From JAQVEM01 sp964610315 (GTDB taxonomy: Bacteria; Actinomycetota; Humimicrobiia; Humimicrobiales; Humimicrobiaceae), in the NCBI GenBank assembly GCA_964610315.1, contig CAZSVM010000017.1, positions 1 through 58,995 of the forward strand: DNA of 58,995 nt, read 5' to 3'. The translations under genes and the position numbers were made by a program. Below the pieces are notes generated by a model. The model was not told the DNA's origin and did not search any database. It saw only the letters and a program-made list of their open reading frames with translations. Shown piece by piece: positions 26,278 through 34,656 of this stretch (position 1 is its first letter; each line of letters begins with the position of its first letter).

Positions 26278-27126
26278 TCAATGTTTTTCTCCGTAAACTT
26301 TGATACTTGCAATCGAAGTTTTATTATCTTCCTTTAATCTGGCTATATCGTTGAGTTCTAAACCCGAACTTTTAATAATTTTTTTTAAATTGGAGTTGTT
26401 AATATCAAAGTCTAGAGGGAATTTAACTTCATCGATTATTTTTACATTAATAAATCCGCTATTTTTTATTAAATTAATGTATTTTTTCTTCATTATGGCC
26501 CTGGTAATACAACTGCCGTATGTATCCAGCACATCAATTAATGCATCAGGGAGATTAAGTTCTTTAAGAAGAACTATATCCGAAATCATAATCCTGCCGC
26601 CTGGTTTAAGTACTCTGAAGATTTCATCAAACACTCTTCTTTTATCAGAGGTAAGATTAATCACGCAATTAGATATAACTACATCGACAGAATTATCTGC
26701 AACCGGAAGGTTTTCGATTTCTCCCAATCTGAATTCTATATTTTTATAGTTACTTTTCAGGATATTTTCCCTTGCTTTTTCAAGCATTTCAGAGGTCATA
26801 TCCACACCTATAATTTTACCTTTGGCACCTACTTTATTGGCAGCCAGAAAGCAATCAAAACCAGCACCTGAACCGAGATCTAATACTGTTTCTCCTTTTT
26901 TAAGTGATGCGTAAGCAATTGGATTTCCACAACCCAGACCCAAGTTTGATCCTTCCGGAACTTCTTTTATATCCTTTTCTGTATATCCAATGCTTTTACT
27001 GATTTCATCAAAGTTATTATTTTCACTGCAACCACAAGAAGTTTTAATGTTACAGCAATTACTGTTTTGCCTTGCAATTCTACCATAACTTTCTGTGACT
27101 AGTTTTTTAATATTTTTATTTTTCAT
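26278..27126 (-). CDS. arsM: Arsenite S-adenosylmethionine methyltransferase
   Basis: ArsM methylates As(III) and needs several Cys ligands. The N-terminal NSNCCNIKTSCGC cluster, then GCGNPIAYASLKKGETVLDLGSGAGFDCFLAA (SAM-binding motif I) and Cys in SNCVINL and YGSCITRA are all present in their family positions. Length of 282 residues is normal. A strong GGAGG ribosome site precedes the ATG. The Cys-rich AbrB gene upstream on the same strand is its usual partner in anaerobes. Confidence 0.93.
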   Translation of the reverse strand: MKNKNIKKLVTESYGRIARQNSNCCNIKTSCGCSENNNFDEISKSIGYTEKDIKEVPEGSNLGLGCGNPIAYASLKKGETVLDLGSGAGFDCFLAANKVGAKGKIIGVDMTSEMLEKARENILKSNYKNIEFRLGEIENLPVADNSVDVVISNCVINLTSDKRRVFDEIFRVLKPGGRIMISDIVLLKELNLPDALIDVLDTYGSCITRAIMKKKYINLIKNSGFINVKIIDEVKFPLDFDINNSNLKKIIKSSGLELNDIARLKEDNKTSIASIKVYGEKH

Positions 27127-27225
27127 TTATTAACCTCCGTAAATGTCCGGGATATATTATTTTTTAAATTAAATTATTTTTTATTGTAAGGAGTCCCTAT
27201 ATTAAGTATATTGCTCAGAGTTCTT

Positions 27226-27492
27226 TTATTTTATTAAAGGCCCCAACATATCCATTACAATTCCGGAAAGATTTTCAGCCTTAATTAAGGCTATACAGCA
27301 GAATTTTCTATCTTTCTCCAAACTTATAACAGCCAGTTTATCTCCGGCTTTAATATTGGCTTTCTTTCTGATTTCTTTTGGCAGCACCATCTGTCCCCTT
27401 TCATCAACTGTTATCACAGATTCGACATTACAGCAGTTTTTACTGTTTTTTTTCAAAATAGTGTTTTCCAGACTATTATTCTTTTCTAACAA
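27226..27492 (-). CDS. AbrB-family regulator with paired Cys (HgcAB/ArsM-associated type)
   Basis: An 88-residue SpoVT/AbrB swapped-hairpin DNA-binding protein (SVITVDERGQMVLPKEIRKKANIKAGDKLAVIS) bearing two Cys-Cys pairs: NCCNVES near residue 21 and FCCIALIKAE near 64. Relatives with this ending (LGPLIK) sit beside arsM or the mercury-methylation genes. The Cys pairs suggest binding of As(III) or Hg(II) and hence control of arsM. The TTG start has AAGGAG seven bases upstream. Confidence 0.8.
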   Translation of the reverse strand: MLEKNNSLENTILKKNSKNCCNVESVITVDERGQMVLPKEIRKKANIKAGDKLAVISLEKDRKFCCIALIKAENLSGIVMDMLGPLIK

Positions 27493-27639
27493 TTTTTTAC
27501 TCCTTATAGATTTGATATTTCTGAATTATCTGAAATAATAATATATTCAGTAAATTAAGATTTGTCAAGTATAAAATGACGGATTCTTTATTTTTTAAAA
27601 CCCGGTATAAAAATTTTATTCTATTATCTAATTACGGCG

Positions 27640-27668
27640 ATTGTCATTATGGTTACTGTATTGACAAT
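27640..27668 (+). promoter_or_regulatory. Possible operator-promoter of the SHOCT-copper ATPase unit
   Basis: ATTGTCA (27640-27646) and TGACAAT (27662-27668) form an inverted repeat with 15 bases between, and the right arm overlaps a TTGACA -35-like box. The -10 is poor. It lies in the 286-base spacer before the SHOCT gene. Weak evidence. Confidence 0.3.
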
Positions 27669-27779
27669 TGCCCGGAGAATTTTAAAAATTACTCTTTTTA
27701 ATATTGTAACAATTATTTCGAGCAGTATAATATTATTAAAACTATAGAATAAATATTATATAAAGAGGTGATTTAAATA

Positions 27780-28037
27780 ATGATGTGGTGGCCAAATATG
27801 ATGGGCGGATTTTTCGGTGGATGGAGCATTATAGGTATGATATTAATGTTTGTTTTCTGGGCTCTGGTAATTGCCGGGATAACACTTTTAATTATCTGGA
27901 TAATCAGAAGAGTAAGTTATTCGGACAGGCATCCTTATAATACGAATAAAGCCCTGGAGCTCCTGAAGGAGAGATATGCCAGAGGAGAAATTACCAAAGA
28001 AGAATTTGAAAAAATAAAAAAAGATATAAGCCAATAG
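27780..28037 (+). CDS. SHOCT-domain membrane protein
   Basis: The 85 residues begin with a Met/Trp/Gly-rich start (MMWWPNMMGGFFGGW), one long membrane segment, and a C-terminal SHOCT motif (ALELLKERYARGEITKEEFEKIKKDI). Such small proteins often accompany heavy-metal ATPases; Met-rich ends can bind copper. It ends eight bases before the P-type ATPase gene and is probably co-transcribed with it. Confidence 0.85.
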   Translation: MMWWPNMMGGFFGGWSIIGMILMFVFWALVIAGITLLIIWIIRRVSYSDRHPYNTNKALELLKERYARGEITKEEFEKIKKDISQ

Positions 28038-28044
28038 GTAAATT

Positions 28045-30102
28045 ATGAAAGAATCGGATTCCGGATCTATGCATCAAAATAAACACAGCGGTAAGGAGCA
28101 CAATATGGGCGGCGATGGCAGACATGATATGCACGGCGGTATGGGACATGATCATCACAAGCACATGGTCGCTGATTTCAGAAAGCGTTTTATTATTTCT
28201 ACTATTCTTACCATCCCGGTACTACTGCTGTCTCTATTGATACAAAAATTTCTAAATCTTACCGATGTTTTAAAATTTACCGGCGATCAGTATGTACTCT
28301 TTGCTTTATCCACCATAATATTTTTCTACGGCGGCTGGCCGTTTCTAAAAGGAGCATATAATGAGCTGAGGTCAAAACAGCCAGGGATGATGACATTGAT
28401 TGGTGTGGCAATTTCTGTAGCTTATATTTACAGCAGTGCGGTGGTATTCGGCCTGGAGGGAAAATTCTTTTTCTGGGAGATTGCCACCCTTATAGATATT
28501 ATGCTTCTGGGACACTGGATTGAAATGAGATCGGTAATGGGAGCGTCCAGGGCACTGGAGGAACTGGTAAAACTTATGCCTCAATCCGCCCATAAAATGA
28601 CTTCAGAGGGAAAAACTGTCGAGGTGCCTATAGAAGAACTTAAAAGAGCGGATAAAGTAGTGGTAAAACCGGGAGAGAAATTTCCGGCGGACGGAATCAT
28701 AATAGAGGGAGAAACCTCGGTAAATGAAGCTATGCTTACCGGTGAATCCAGGCCGGTTCCCAAGAGTAAGGGGAATGAAGTTATCGGCGGTTCTATAAAC
28801 GGCGAAGGTTCCATAACCGTTGAGGTTAAAAAAACCGGAGAGGATTCCTTCATATCCGGAGTAATTAAACTGGTACAGGAAGCGCAGGCCAGTAAATCGA
28901 GAACCCAGGACCTTGCCGATCGTGCTGCTTTCTGGCTGACAGTGATTGCCATTTCTGTTGGGGTCATTACCCTTACAGTATGGCTGTTCGTAATACATAA
29001 AGATTTTGCTTTTTCGCTTGAGCGCACGGTTACGGTTATGGTTATTACTTGCCCCCATGCTCTGGGCCTGGCCATACCTCTGGTGGTAGCGGTATCCACT
29101 GCTATTTCAGCCAGAAACGGTCTTCTTATCAGAAACAGGAGCGCTTTTGAAAGGGCCAGAAAAATAAATGCCATAATTTTTGATAAAACCGGGACCCTTA
29201 CCAGGGGAGAATTTGGGGTTACCGATGTGATTAGTTTTTCCCATAATTTTGATAAAAGTGAAATATTAAAATATGCCGCTTCTCTGGAGGAAAGATCGGA
29301 ACATCCCATTGCCAGAGCCATTGCCGGCTCTACCGACCAGAGATATAAAGTAACCAACTTTAAATCCATAACCGGTAAAGGGGCACAGGCCATAGTAAAT
29401 GAAAGGGGAATAAAAGTAGTGAGCCCCGGATATCTGAAAGAAAACAATTTGAAAATCGAAGACAGCAGCGATATAGATAAATTAAATCAACAGGGGAAAA
29501 CCGTAGTTTTCGTACTGATCGAAGACCGCCTGGCGGGAGCTATTGCTCTGGCGGATATAATCAGGGAGGAGTCAAAAGAAGCCATCCGGAAACTTAAAGA
29601 AATGAATATAAAACCGATGATGCTTACCGGAGATAACAGGCAGGTAGCAAAATGGGTGGCTGAAGAAATAGGAATCGAGGAATATTTTGCTGAAGTGCTT
29701 CCTCAGGACAAATCCAATAAAATAAAAGAAGTTCAATCCAGGGGAATGGTTGTGGCCATGACCGGTGACGGGGTAAATGATGCCCCTGCACTTGCCCAGG
29801 CAAATATAGGGATAGCCATTGGTGCCGGAACGGATGTAGCCGTGGAAACGGCGGATATAATACTGGTAAGAAGCAATCCTCTGGATGTAGTATCCATACT
29901 GGGGCTGTCGAGGGCGACTTACCGGAAAATGCTGCAGAATCTGGGGTGGGCTACAGGTTATAATACCATAGCCATACCGCTGGCTGCAGGAGTATTGTTC
30001 CATCTGGGAGTTCTTTTAAGCCCGGCAGCCGGTGCCGCTTTGATGTCTGTGAGTACCATAATTGTAGCCATAAATTCCAGATTTCTGAAAGTGGTTAAGT
30101 AG
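28045..30102 (+). CDS. copB: Copper/silver-exporting P1B-type ATPase, CPH (CopB) class
   Basis: The 685-residue ATPase has a His-rich N-terminus (about residues 1-45, HDMHGGMGHDHHKH), no CxxC metal domain, the transmembrane metal motif TCPHALGLAIP, the phosphorylation site DKTGTLT, the SEHPIA motif of the nucleotide domain and hinge GDGVND. CPH rather than CPC is the mark of the CopB class, which exports Cu(II)/Cu(I) or Ag(I). It lies directly downstream of the SHOCT protein. No copper regulator of the CopY/CsoR type is adjacent. Confidence 0.93.
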   Translation: MKESDSGSMHQNKHSGKEHNMGGDGRHDMHGGMGHDHHKHMVADFRKRFIISTILTIPVLLLSLLIQKFLNLTDVLKFTGDQYVLFALSTIIFFYGGWPFLKGAYNELRSKQPGMMTLIGVAISVAYIYSSAVVFGLEGKFFFWEIATLIDIMLLGHWIEMRSVMGASRALEELVKLMPQSAHKMTSEGKTVEVPIEELKRADKVVVKPGEKFPADGIIIEGETSVNEAMLTGESRPVPKSKGNEVIGGSINGEGSITVEVKKTGEDSFISGVIKLVQEAQASKSRTQDLADRAAFWLTVIAISVGVITLTVWLFVIHKDFAFSLERTVTVMVITCPHALGLAIPLVVAVSTAISARNGLLIRNRSAFERARKINAIIFDKTGTLTRGEFGVTDVISFSHNFDKSEILKYAASLEERSEHPIARAIAGSTDQRYKVTNFKSITGKGAQAIVNERGIKVVSPGYLKENNLKIEDSSDIDKLNQQGKTVVFVLIEDRLAGAIALADIIREESKEAIRKLKEMNIKPMMLTGDNRQVAKWVAEEIGIEEYFAEVLPQDKSNKIKEVQSRGMVVAMTGDGVNDAPALAQANIGIAIGAGTDVAVETADIILVRSNPLDVVSILGLSRATYRKMLQNLGWATGYNTIAIPLAAGVLFHLGVLLSPAAGAALMSVSTIIVAINSRFLKVVK

Positions 30103-30194
30103 AAGCTGGTACCGGAAGGATATCCTTAAAGGGATTTTTAAAAATATCAAAATTTTAAAAGTATCAGAAACTTAAATTTTATATTAAAAATTTT

Positions 30195-30398
30195 TTATTT
30201 TTTACAAATTTTAAATTCTGACTTGGAAGCCCCGCATACGGGACACACCCAGTCCTCTGGTAATTTATCGAAATCATAAGGAGGTTCCAAACCGAATTCG
30301 GGGTTTTCAACCTTGGTATCAAAAACATATCCGCAGGTGATACATACCCAACCGTGTTTGTTTTTCTTGTCTTTCTCGTCTTTCTTATCTGTATTCAT
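30195..30398 (-). CDS. Rubredoxin
   Basis: A 67-residue iron-sulfur electron carrier: CITCGY and CPVCGAS supply the four Cys for one iron, with the usual PPYDFDKLPEDWVCP between them. A Lys/Asp-rich N-terminal tail of about 15 residues is extra. Rubredoxin supplies electrons for oxygen or superoxide detoxification in anaerobes. It stands alone, divergent from the riboswitch-controlled operon. Confidence 0.95.
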   Translation of the reverse strand: MNTDKKDEKDKKNKHGWVCITCGYVFDTKVENPEFGLEPPYDFDKLPEDWVCPVCGASKSEFKICKK

Positions 30399-30532
30399 GT
30401 ATGTCCTTTTAAAAAATTATAATTTATAATTAATTTTTTGAATATAAAAATTATCTTTAATGTTTTAGTTTATATTACAGTTGGGATTAAAATTCAATAT
30501 AAAAATTTTTAAATTTTACTCAGTGAAATAAA

Positions 30533-30561
30533 TTGATTTTTAAGGAATTTTTTTATATAAA
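30533..30561 (+). promoter_or_regulatory. Promoter of the Moco-riboswitch operon
   Basis: TTGATT (30533-30538) and TATAAA (30556-30561) are 17 bases apart. Transcription would start near 30568, about 45 bases before the first riboswitch helix. The remainder of the 30399-30614 spacer is AT-rich with no gene. Confidence 0.65.
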
Positions 30562-30614
30562 ATAACTTGAATCAAAAAAGATATTAATAATTTGATGAGC
30601 AAAAGATGAAATAA

Positions 30615-30712
30615 AACTCCGAGCCTGTAATTCCTAATAGGTAAGGCTAAGGATTGCAGGCCGATAGGGCATGATTGGTAACGGTCATACCTCCCGGTAT
30701 TGGAAAGGAGTT
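30615..30712 (+). promoter_or_regulatory. Molybdenum-cofactor (Moco) riboswitch aptamer
   Basis: P1 pairs AACTCC (30615-30620) with GGAGTT (30707-30712). P2 pairs GCCTGTAAT...CC (from 30623) with the complementary segment ending in GCAGGC (about 30661). AGGGC is followed by a small P3 hairpin (ATGAT/GTCAT, 30671-30687), then CCTCCCG and TGGAAAGG, which match the conserved core before P1 in the E. coli moaA Moco RNA. Presence of P3 points to Moco rather than the P3-less tungsten form. It lies upstream of an intrinsic terminator and an ECF transporter operon. Identified by eye from the known motif. Confidence 0.83.
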
Positions 30713-30755
30713 ATCTAAATTTTAAGTAAGCTGTATTTTAAATGCGGCTACCTAA

Positions 30756-30789
30756 ATCTTCTTCCCTGCCGGAAGGAGATTTTTTATTT
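30756..30789 (+). terminator. Riboswitch expression-platform terminator
   Basis: ATCTTCTTCC (30756-30765) pairs over ten bases with GGAAGGAGAT (30771-30780), loop CTGCC, followed by TTTTTATTTA. A second hairpin (30729-30749, AGCTGTAT with ATGCGGCT) lies between it and the aptamer. This arrangement fits transcriptional OFF control when cofactor is plentiful. Confidence 0.8.
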
Positions 30790-30843
30790 ATCTAAAGAAA
30801 GAAAGAAAATTCATAATAATTATTTAAGGAGAAGGGACAAAAG

Positions 30844-31332
30844 ATGAAAAAAATGGTACTGGTTATCACGGTTCTGCTTGCTGCAGCTATCATGGCGGTA
30901 CCGGTAGGATGCACCGCTAAGAGTGAAAATGCGGTTACTTCACAAAGCTGGACTATTGAAGTAAAAGATGCTACCGGAAAAACGGTAGAATTTACCAACA
31001 AAGATACCGCCGGGCTGGAGATGGTAGAAATATCTGCAGTCTTTAGCAAGAAGGGCGGAAGCGAGACGACGCAAAACTGGAAAGGTGTCCTGCTCTCGGA
31101 TGTTTTGGATTACAGCGGCGTGGAACAGTATACCGTAGTAACAGTTGAAGCAACAGACGGTTATAAATATGAATTTGATAGGGCAACGGTTGATGATAAG
31201 GGTACCATTCTGGGTTTCTTTTTGGACGGCAAAGAGGTAAGCAAAGAAGATGGGCTGGTTCAACTGGTGGTTTCCACTATGGCTTCGAAGGCATGGGTAA
31301 GAAATGTCTCGAAAATCTATGTTGTCGAATAA
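30844..31332 (+). CDS. Lipoprotein with sulfite-oxidase-type molybdopterin-binding-like fold
   Basis: A lipobox (AVPVGC, Cys23) anchors the 162-residue protein outside the membrane. The mature part (WTIEVKDATGKTVEF... WKGVLLSDVLDYSGV...VVTVEATDGYKYEF... LVVSTMASKAWVRNVSKIYVV) follows the layout of the small Moco-binding domain of sulfite-oxidase relatives but has no Cys to bind molybdenum. Lying first in an operon under a Moco riboswitch and next to an ECF S component, it may catch molybdopterin or Moco for import. The role is inferred; the fold match is by pattern only. Confidence 0.65.
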   Translation: MKKMVLVITVLLAAAIMAVPVGCTAKSENAVTSQSWTIEVKDATGKTVEFTNKDTAGLEMVEISAVFSKKGGSETTQNWKGVLLSDVLDYSGVEQYTVVTVEATDGYKYEFDRATVDDKGTILGFFLDGKEVSKEDGLVQLVVSTMASKAWVRNVSKIYVVE

Positions 31333-31431
31333 TCATTATAAAAAAATATAAAAACGATTTTTAAAATGGCTGGTCCCGAGATTATAATTCTTGCCGGATA
31401 AATATTAAAAATTTAAAAAGGATTTATTCTT

Positions 31432-32007
31432 TTGAGAATATATTTCAGTCCTAAAAAATATCTTAAAAAGTTTTCGGTATTTGAATTGATAGTAATAGCC
31501 ATATGTGCATCGATTGGCGTGGCAATAAAGCCGGTTCTGGTTCTTCTGGTACAAATAATTACCGGCCCCCTTTTTATACCGGGCGGAACCATCGTTGGCG
31601 GCCTTTATATGATGTGGCTGGTAATCAGTGCGGGGTTAACAGGTAAAAGGGGCGCGGCAACATTAACCGCAATGGTACAGGCTTTACTGGTGCTTGCTCT
31701 GGGAGTTATCGGTACCCACGGCATAATGACGCTGGTTACTTATATTGCCCCCGGCATTGCAATTGATATCTTTCTTCTGATAACCGGACAGAGGGCCAGA
31801 AATAATTTTTCCTGCTTTTTCGCAGGAATGATAGCAAATTCAATTGGAGCATTTTTAACCAATTTAGTATTTTTCAGACTGCCACTGATACCTCTGATTT
31901 TAGTAATTGCCGGCGGAGCTCTTTCCGGTGGTCTGGGCGGTTTGATTGCTTATGGATTGATAAAGGGATTTAAAAAAATTAAAATACCGGGTTTACAGAA
32001 GGATTAA
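31432..32007 (+). CDS. ECF transporter S component (substrate-binding membrane subunit)
   Basis: The 191 residues hold five to six membrane segments with the FELIVIAICASIGVAIKP start and the GTIVGGLYMMWLVISAGLTGKRGAATLTAMVQALL block characteristic of S components of the YkoE/ThiW-like kind. The TTG start is supported by AAAAGGA nine bases before it. The energising subunits are encoded just downstream. Riboswitch control suggests the substrate is linked to molybdenum cofactor and not to thiamine, for which related S components are known. Confidence 0.8.
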   Translation: MRIYFSPKKYLKKFSVFELIVIAICASIGVAIKPVLVLLVQIITGPLFIPGGTIVGGLYMMWLVISAGLTGKRGAATLTAMVQALLVLALGVIGTHGIMTLVTYIAPGIAIDIFLLITGQRARNNFSCFFAGMIANSIGAFLTNLVFFRLPLIPLILVIAGGALSGGLGGLIAYGLIKGFKKIKIPGLQKD

Positions 32008-32008
32008 T

Positions 32009-32533
32009 ATGAAAAGAAGAAACATCATAATAATATTGTCAATTGTGGTACTTTTGATAATTGTAGGAGTATTTACTTATTTAAACGCCGGGAATATAGG
32101 AGAAAAAAAACAACTGGAGGAAAGCGAAACCATTTCGGTTAAATTAAGCGGTAATGAAATTGGCAAGGCGGATATGGATTTTATAAAAAGTGCCGGTGAA
32201 AAGGAATTCAGCGCAGTTATGGATACCAGTGATTCCGGTCCGGAAGAACACTACTATACCGGTGTTTTAATGAAGAATGTTCTTGAAAAAATGGGAGTAA
32301 AGGTCGAGGACTATAAGATGTTTTCGGTAAAGGCAATAGACGGTTATACGGTCGCTTTTAAAACAGAAGAGATCCAGGATGATGATGATGTTTATATTGC
32401 ATATAAGGAAAACGGAAAAGACCTGGGGACAAAGAGTTCCGGAGGCAAGGGGCCTTACCAGATAATAGTGAGGAAGGATCAGTTCAGCACCCGGTGGTGT
32501 AAATTTGCAGTTGAAATCGAATTAGCAAAATAA
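32009..32533 (+). CDS. Membrane-anchored protein, second molybdopterin-fold-like member
   Basis: An uncleaved-looking N-terminal membrane anchor (IIIILSIVVLLIIVGVFTYL) precedes about 140 external residues whose order of segments (ISVKLSGNEIG... YYTGVLMKNVLEKMGVKVEDYKMFSVKAIDGYTVAF... GPYQIIVRKDQFSTRWCKFAVEIEL) parallels the lipoprotein at 30844. Its single Cys is near the C-terminus, not in the Mo-binding position. It lies two bases after the S-component stop. Function is unknown; probably a partner of the importer. Confidence 0.6.
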   Translation: MKRRNIIIILSIVVLLIIVGVFTYLNAGNIGEKKQLEESETISVKLSGNEIGKADMDFIKSAGEKEFSAVMDTSDSGPEEHYYTGVLMKNVLEKMGVKVEDYKMFSVKAIDGYTVAFKTEEIQDDDDVYIAYKENGKDLGTKSSGGKGPYQIIVRKDQFSTRWCKFAVEIELAK

Positions 32534-32548
32534 TGATTTCTTTAAAAG

Positions 32549-33265
32549 ATGAATTCAGTTGAGATTAATAACTTACATTTTAAATACGAAAAAGAACAAG
32601 ATAATATACTTGCTGGTGTAAATCTGAAAATTAATTCAGGTGAAATAGTTTCCATTATGGGCTTAAGCGGCTGCGGGAAAAGTACTCTCTGTTACTGTAT
32701 TTGCGGTATTATTCCTCATATTTACAGAGGACTTTCCCTGGGAGAGGTTCTTATTTTCGGTGAACCAGTGGACAGGATAAACTTTAGTTTGATTTCAACC
32801 AGGGTAGGCATAGTTTTTCAAAATTTCGATATGCAGCTTTTTTCGCCTACGGTAGAAGAAGAGATTGCTTTTGGACCTGAAAATCTCTGTCTTGAGCGCC
32901 GGGAAATAGAAAAAAGAATCGATACCAGCCTTAAACTTATAAATATGGAAGAATACAGGTTCGAACATCCGGAGAATCTTTCCGGCGGCCAGAAGCAGCT
33001 GGTTGCGATTGCTTCAGTGCTTTCCATGAATCCGGACGTACTGATTCTGGATGAAGGCCTTTCGCAGATAGACAGTAAAGGCAAGCAAGGAATAAAAGAG
33101 GTAATCATGCAATTAAAAAATTCCGGCAAATCGGTAATTATGATCGATCATGATATAGAAAACCTGGATATAGCAGACCATATTTTTTTCTTAAGGGAAG
33201 GAAAATTAAAAAAAATAAATAAAGAAAGAGAATGCGAGAGTTTAGTTGGCCTTTATAAAGTTTGA
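32549..33265 (+). CDS. ecfA1: ECF transporter ATPase A
   Basis: ATP-binding protein with Walker A GLSGCGKST, signature LSGGQKQL and Walker B VLILDEGLSQID. The Q-loop region VGIVFQNFDMQLFSPTVEEEIAFGPENL is the hallmark of EcfA-type ATPases. It pairs with the second ATPase, which it overlaps by 20 bases, to form the energising heterodimer. Confidence 0.92.
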   Translation: MNSVEINNLHFKYEKEQDNILAGVNLKINSGEIVSIMGLSGCGKSTLCYCICGIIPHIYRGLSLGEVLIFGEPVDRINFSLISTRVGIVFQNFDMQLFSPTVEEEIAFGPENLCLERREIEKRIDTSLKLINMEEYRFEHPENLSGGQKQLVAIASVLSMNPDVLILDEGLSQIDSKGKQGIKEVIMQLKNSGKSVIMIDHDIENLDIADHIFFLREGKLKKINKERECESLVGLYKV

Positions 33266-33911
33266 CAACGTATCTTTTAGCTACAAAAGTAACAAGTCAA
33301 TAATAAAAGAAGCAAAATTCGAAATTAATCAAAGCGATTTTATTGCTCTGATAGGACCCAACGGAAGCGGAAAAACTACTCTGGGTAAACTGGCCATGGG
33401 AATTTTAAAGCCTACCGGTGGTAAGATTTATATCCAGGACTGTGACGTAGACACTATGACTCTTGGCCAGGTGGGCAGGAAAATCGGGTATCTTTTCCAG
33501 AATCCGGAGCTGCAGATTTTTGCTTTGACAGTAATGGAAGAACTTTCTTTTGCTCTAAAAATAAAGAATATCAGTGAAAATATCATAAATGACAAAGTGG
33601 ATAGAATTCTTAAACTCCTGCACCTCGATCATCACCGGGATAGCCTGACCTTTAATTTAAGTTATGGTGAGAAACAGAGGCTAGCCATAGCCGGTATTCT
33701 GATAAATGAGCCCCATTTTTTAATACTTGATGAACCAACTACCGGTCTGGATTTGGTGAGGAAAAATATGCTTCTTTCCATCCTTAAGAATCTTCTGTCC
33801 GGGGGAGTGGGTGTAATGGTTATAAGTCATGATGATTTTTTAATGAAGAATTTTTCGGGAAAGATTTTTAAGATATGCGGAGGCGAGGTTTTTGAAGAAA
33901 TTTCCGGTTAA
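33246..33911 (+). CDS. ecfA2: ECF transporter ATPase A'
   Basis: Walker A GPNGSGKTT, Q-loop LFQNPELQIFALTVMEELSFAL and Walker B FLILDEPTTGLDLV are present. The signature is LSYGEKQR instead of LSGGQ, a common change in the second ATPase of ECF pairs. The TTG start inside the preceding gene gives the natural N-terminus MAFIKFDNVSF; overlap implies coupled translation. The C-terminal end overlaps the T component by 20 bases. Confidence 0.9.
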   Translation: MAFIKFDNVSFSYKSNKSIIKEAKFEINQSDFIALIGPNGSGKTTLGKLAMGILKPTGGKIYIQDCDVDTMTLGQVGRKIGYLFQNPELQIFALTVMEELSFALKIKNISENIINDKVDRILKLLHLDHHRDSLTFNLSYGEKQRLAIAGILINEPHFLILDEPTTGLDLVRKNMLLSILKNLLSGGVGVMVISHDDFLMKNFSGKIFKICGGEVFEEISG

Positions 33912-34656
33912 AGCAGATATAAGAACAAAGCTGGCAGTAGTTATCTGCCTTTCTACCATAGGGGTATTCATCCAGCACGCCTATGTTCTGGCTGGGGGTC
34001 TTATACTTACTTTTCTGTGTGCCTTTTTATTTGGAGCGGATCTCATAAAAGCGCTTAAAGCTACCAGAGGACTATGGTATCTTTTCTTTGTTATTATGGT
34101 TTTGCAGAGTATATTCTTACATCGGGGAACCGCCCTTCTCAGTGTAGGAAATTTTTCGATACTGACCACCGGTGGAATTTTAAAAGGTACGGAGTTTTTA
34201 CTCAGGGTATCTATTATTGTAATTTCCGCTGCCATTATAACTACTTCGAATTACAGGGAAGTGATTCAGGGCCTGGTGCAGTTAAGGATTCCTTATGATA
34301 TTGCATTTATGGTTTCGGTGGCCATTAGATTTCTGCCCCTTCTCCGCAGTGAGGTCAGAGATACCCTGACTGCAATTCAATTAAGGGGTGTGGAACTGAA
34401 TAAAATACCCTTCCGGAAAAGACTCCGGGTATATACTTATATTTTTATGCCTGTATTAACCGGTGCGGTCAGAAAAGCTCAGGCTCTCTCAATAGCAATG
34501 GAAACAAGAGCTTTCAGAGCTTATCCGTCAAGGACAAGTTTCCTGGTGCTCAGGTTTTCTGCAAGAGATTATGTCATAATAACCTTGTCATTTATTACGG
34601 CAGCAGCCGTTTTAATAATTTATTATGTATTTAAATTTCCGGGAAGGATAATATGA
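33892..34656 (+). CDS. ecfT: ECF transporter T component (EcfT)
   Basis: A 254-residue membrane protein with about six segments and the two coupling-helix motifs that bind the ATPases: AIQLRGVEL and AMETRAFRAY. The FMVSVAIRFLPLLRSEVRDTL helix is also typical. The TTG start has GGAGG eight bases upstream inside ecfA2. It transmits ATP hydrolysis to the S component at 31432. No second S gene is seen, so this looks like a dedicated (group I) transporter. Confidence 0.9.
   Translation: MKKFPVKADIRTKLAVVICLSTIGVFIQHAYVLAGGLILTFLCAFLFGADLIKALKATRGLWYLFFVIMVLQSIFLHRGTALLSVGNFSILTTGGILKGTEFLLRVSIIVISAAIITTSNYREVIQGLVQLRIPYDIAFMVSVAIRFLPLLRSEVRDTLTAIQLRGVELNKIPFRKRLRVYTYIFMPVLTGAVRKAQALSIAMETRAFRAYPSRTSFLVLRFSARDYVIITLSFITAAAVLIIYYVFKFPGRII

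Noticed and set aside
28581..29447. Long frame (288 codons) on the minus strand within the copper ATPase gene
   Set aside because: It is antisense to a fully conserved P-type ATPase, has no recognisable domain and no ribosome site; it is a shadow of codon use.
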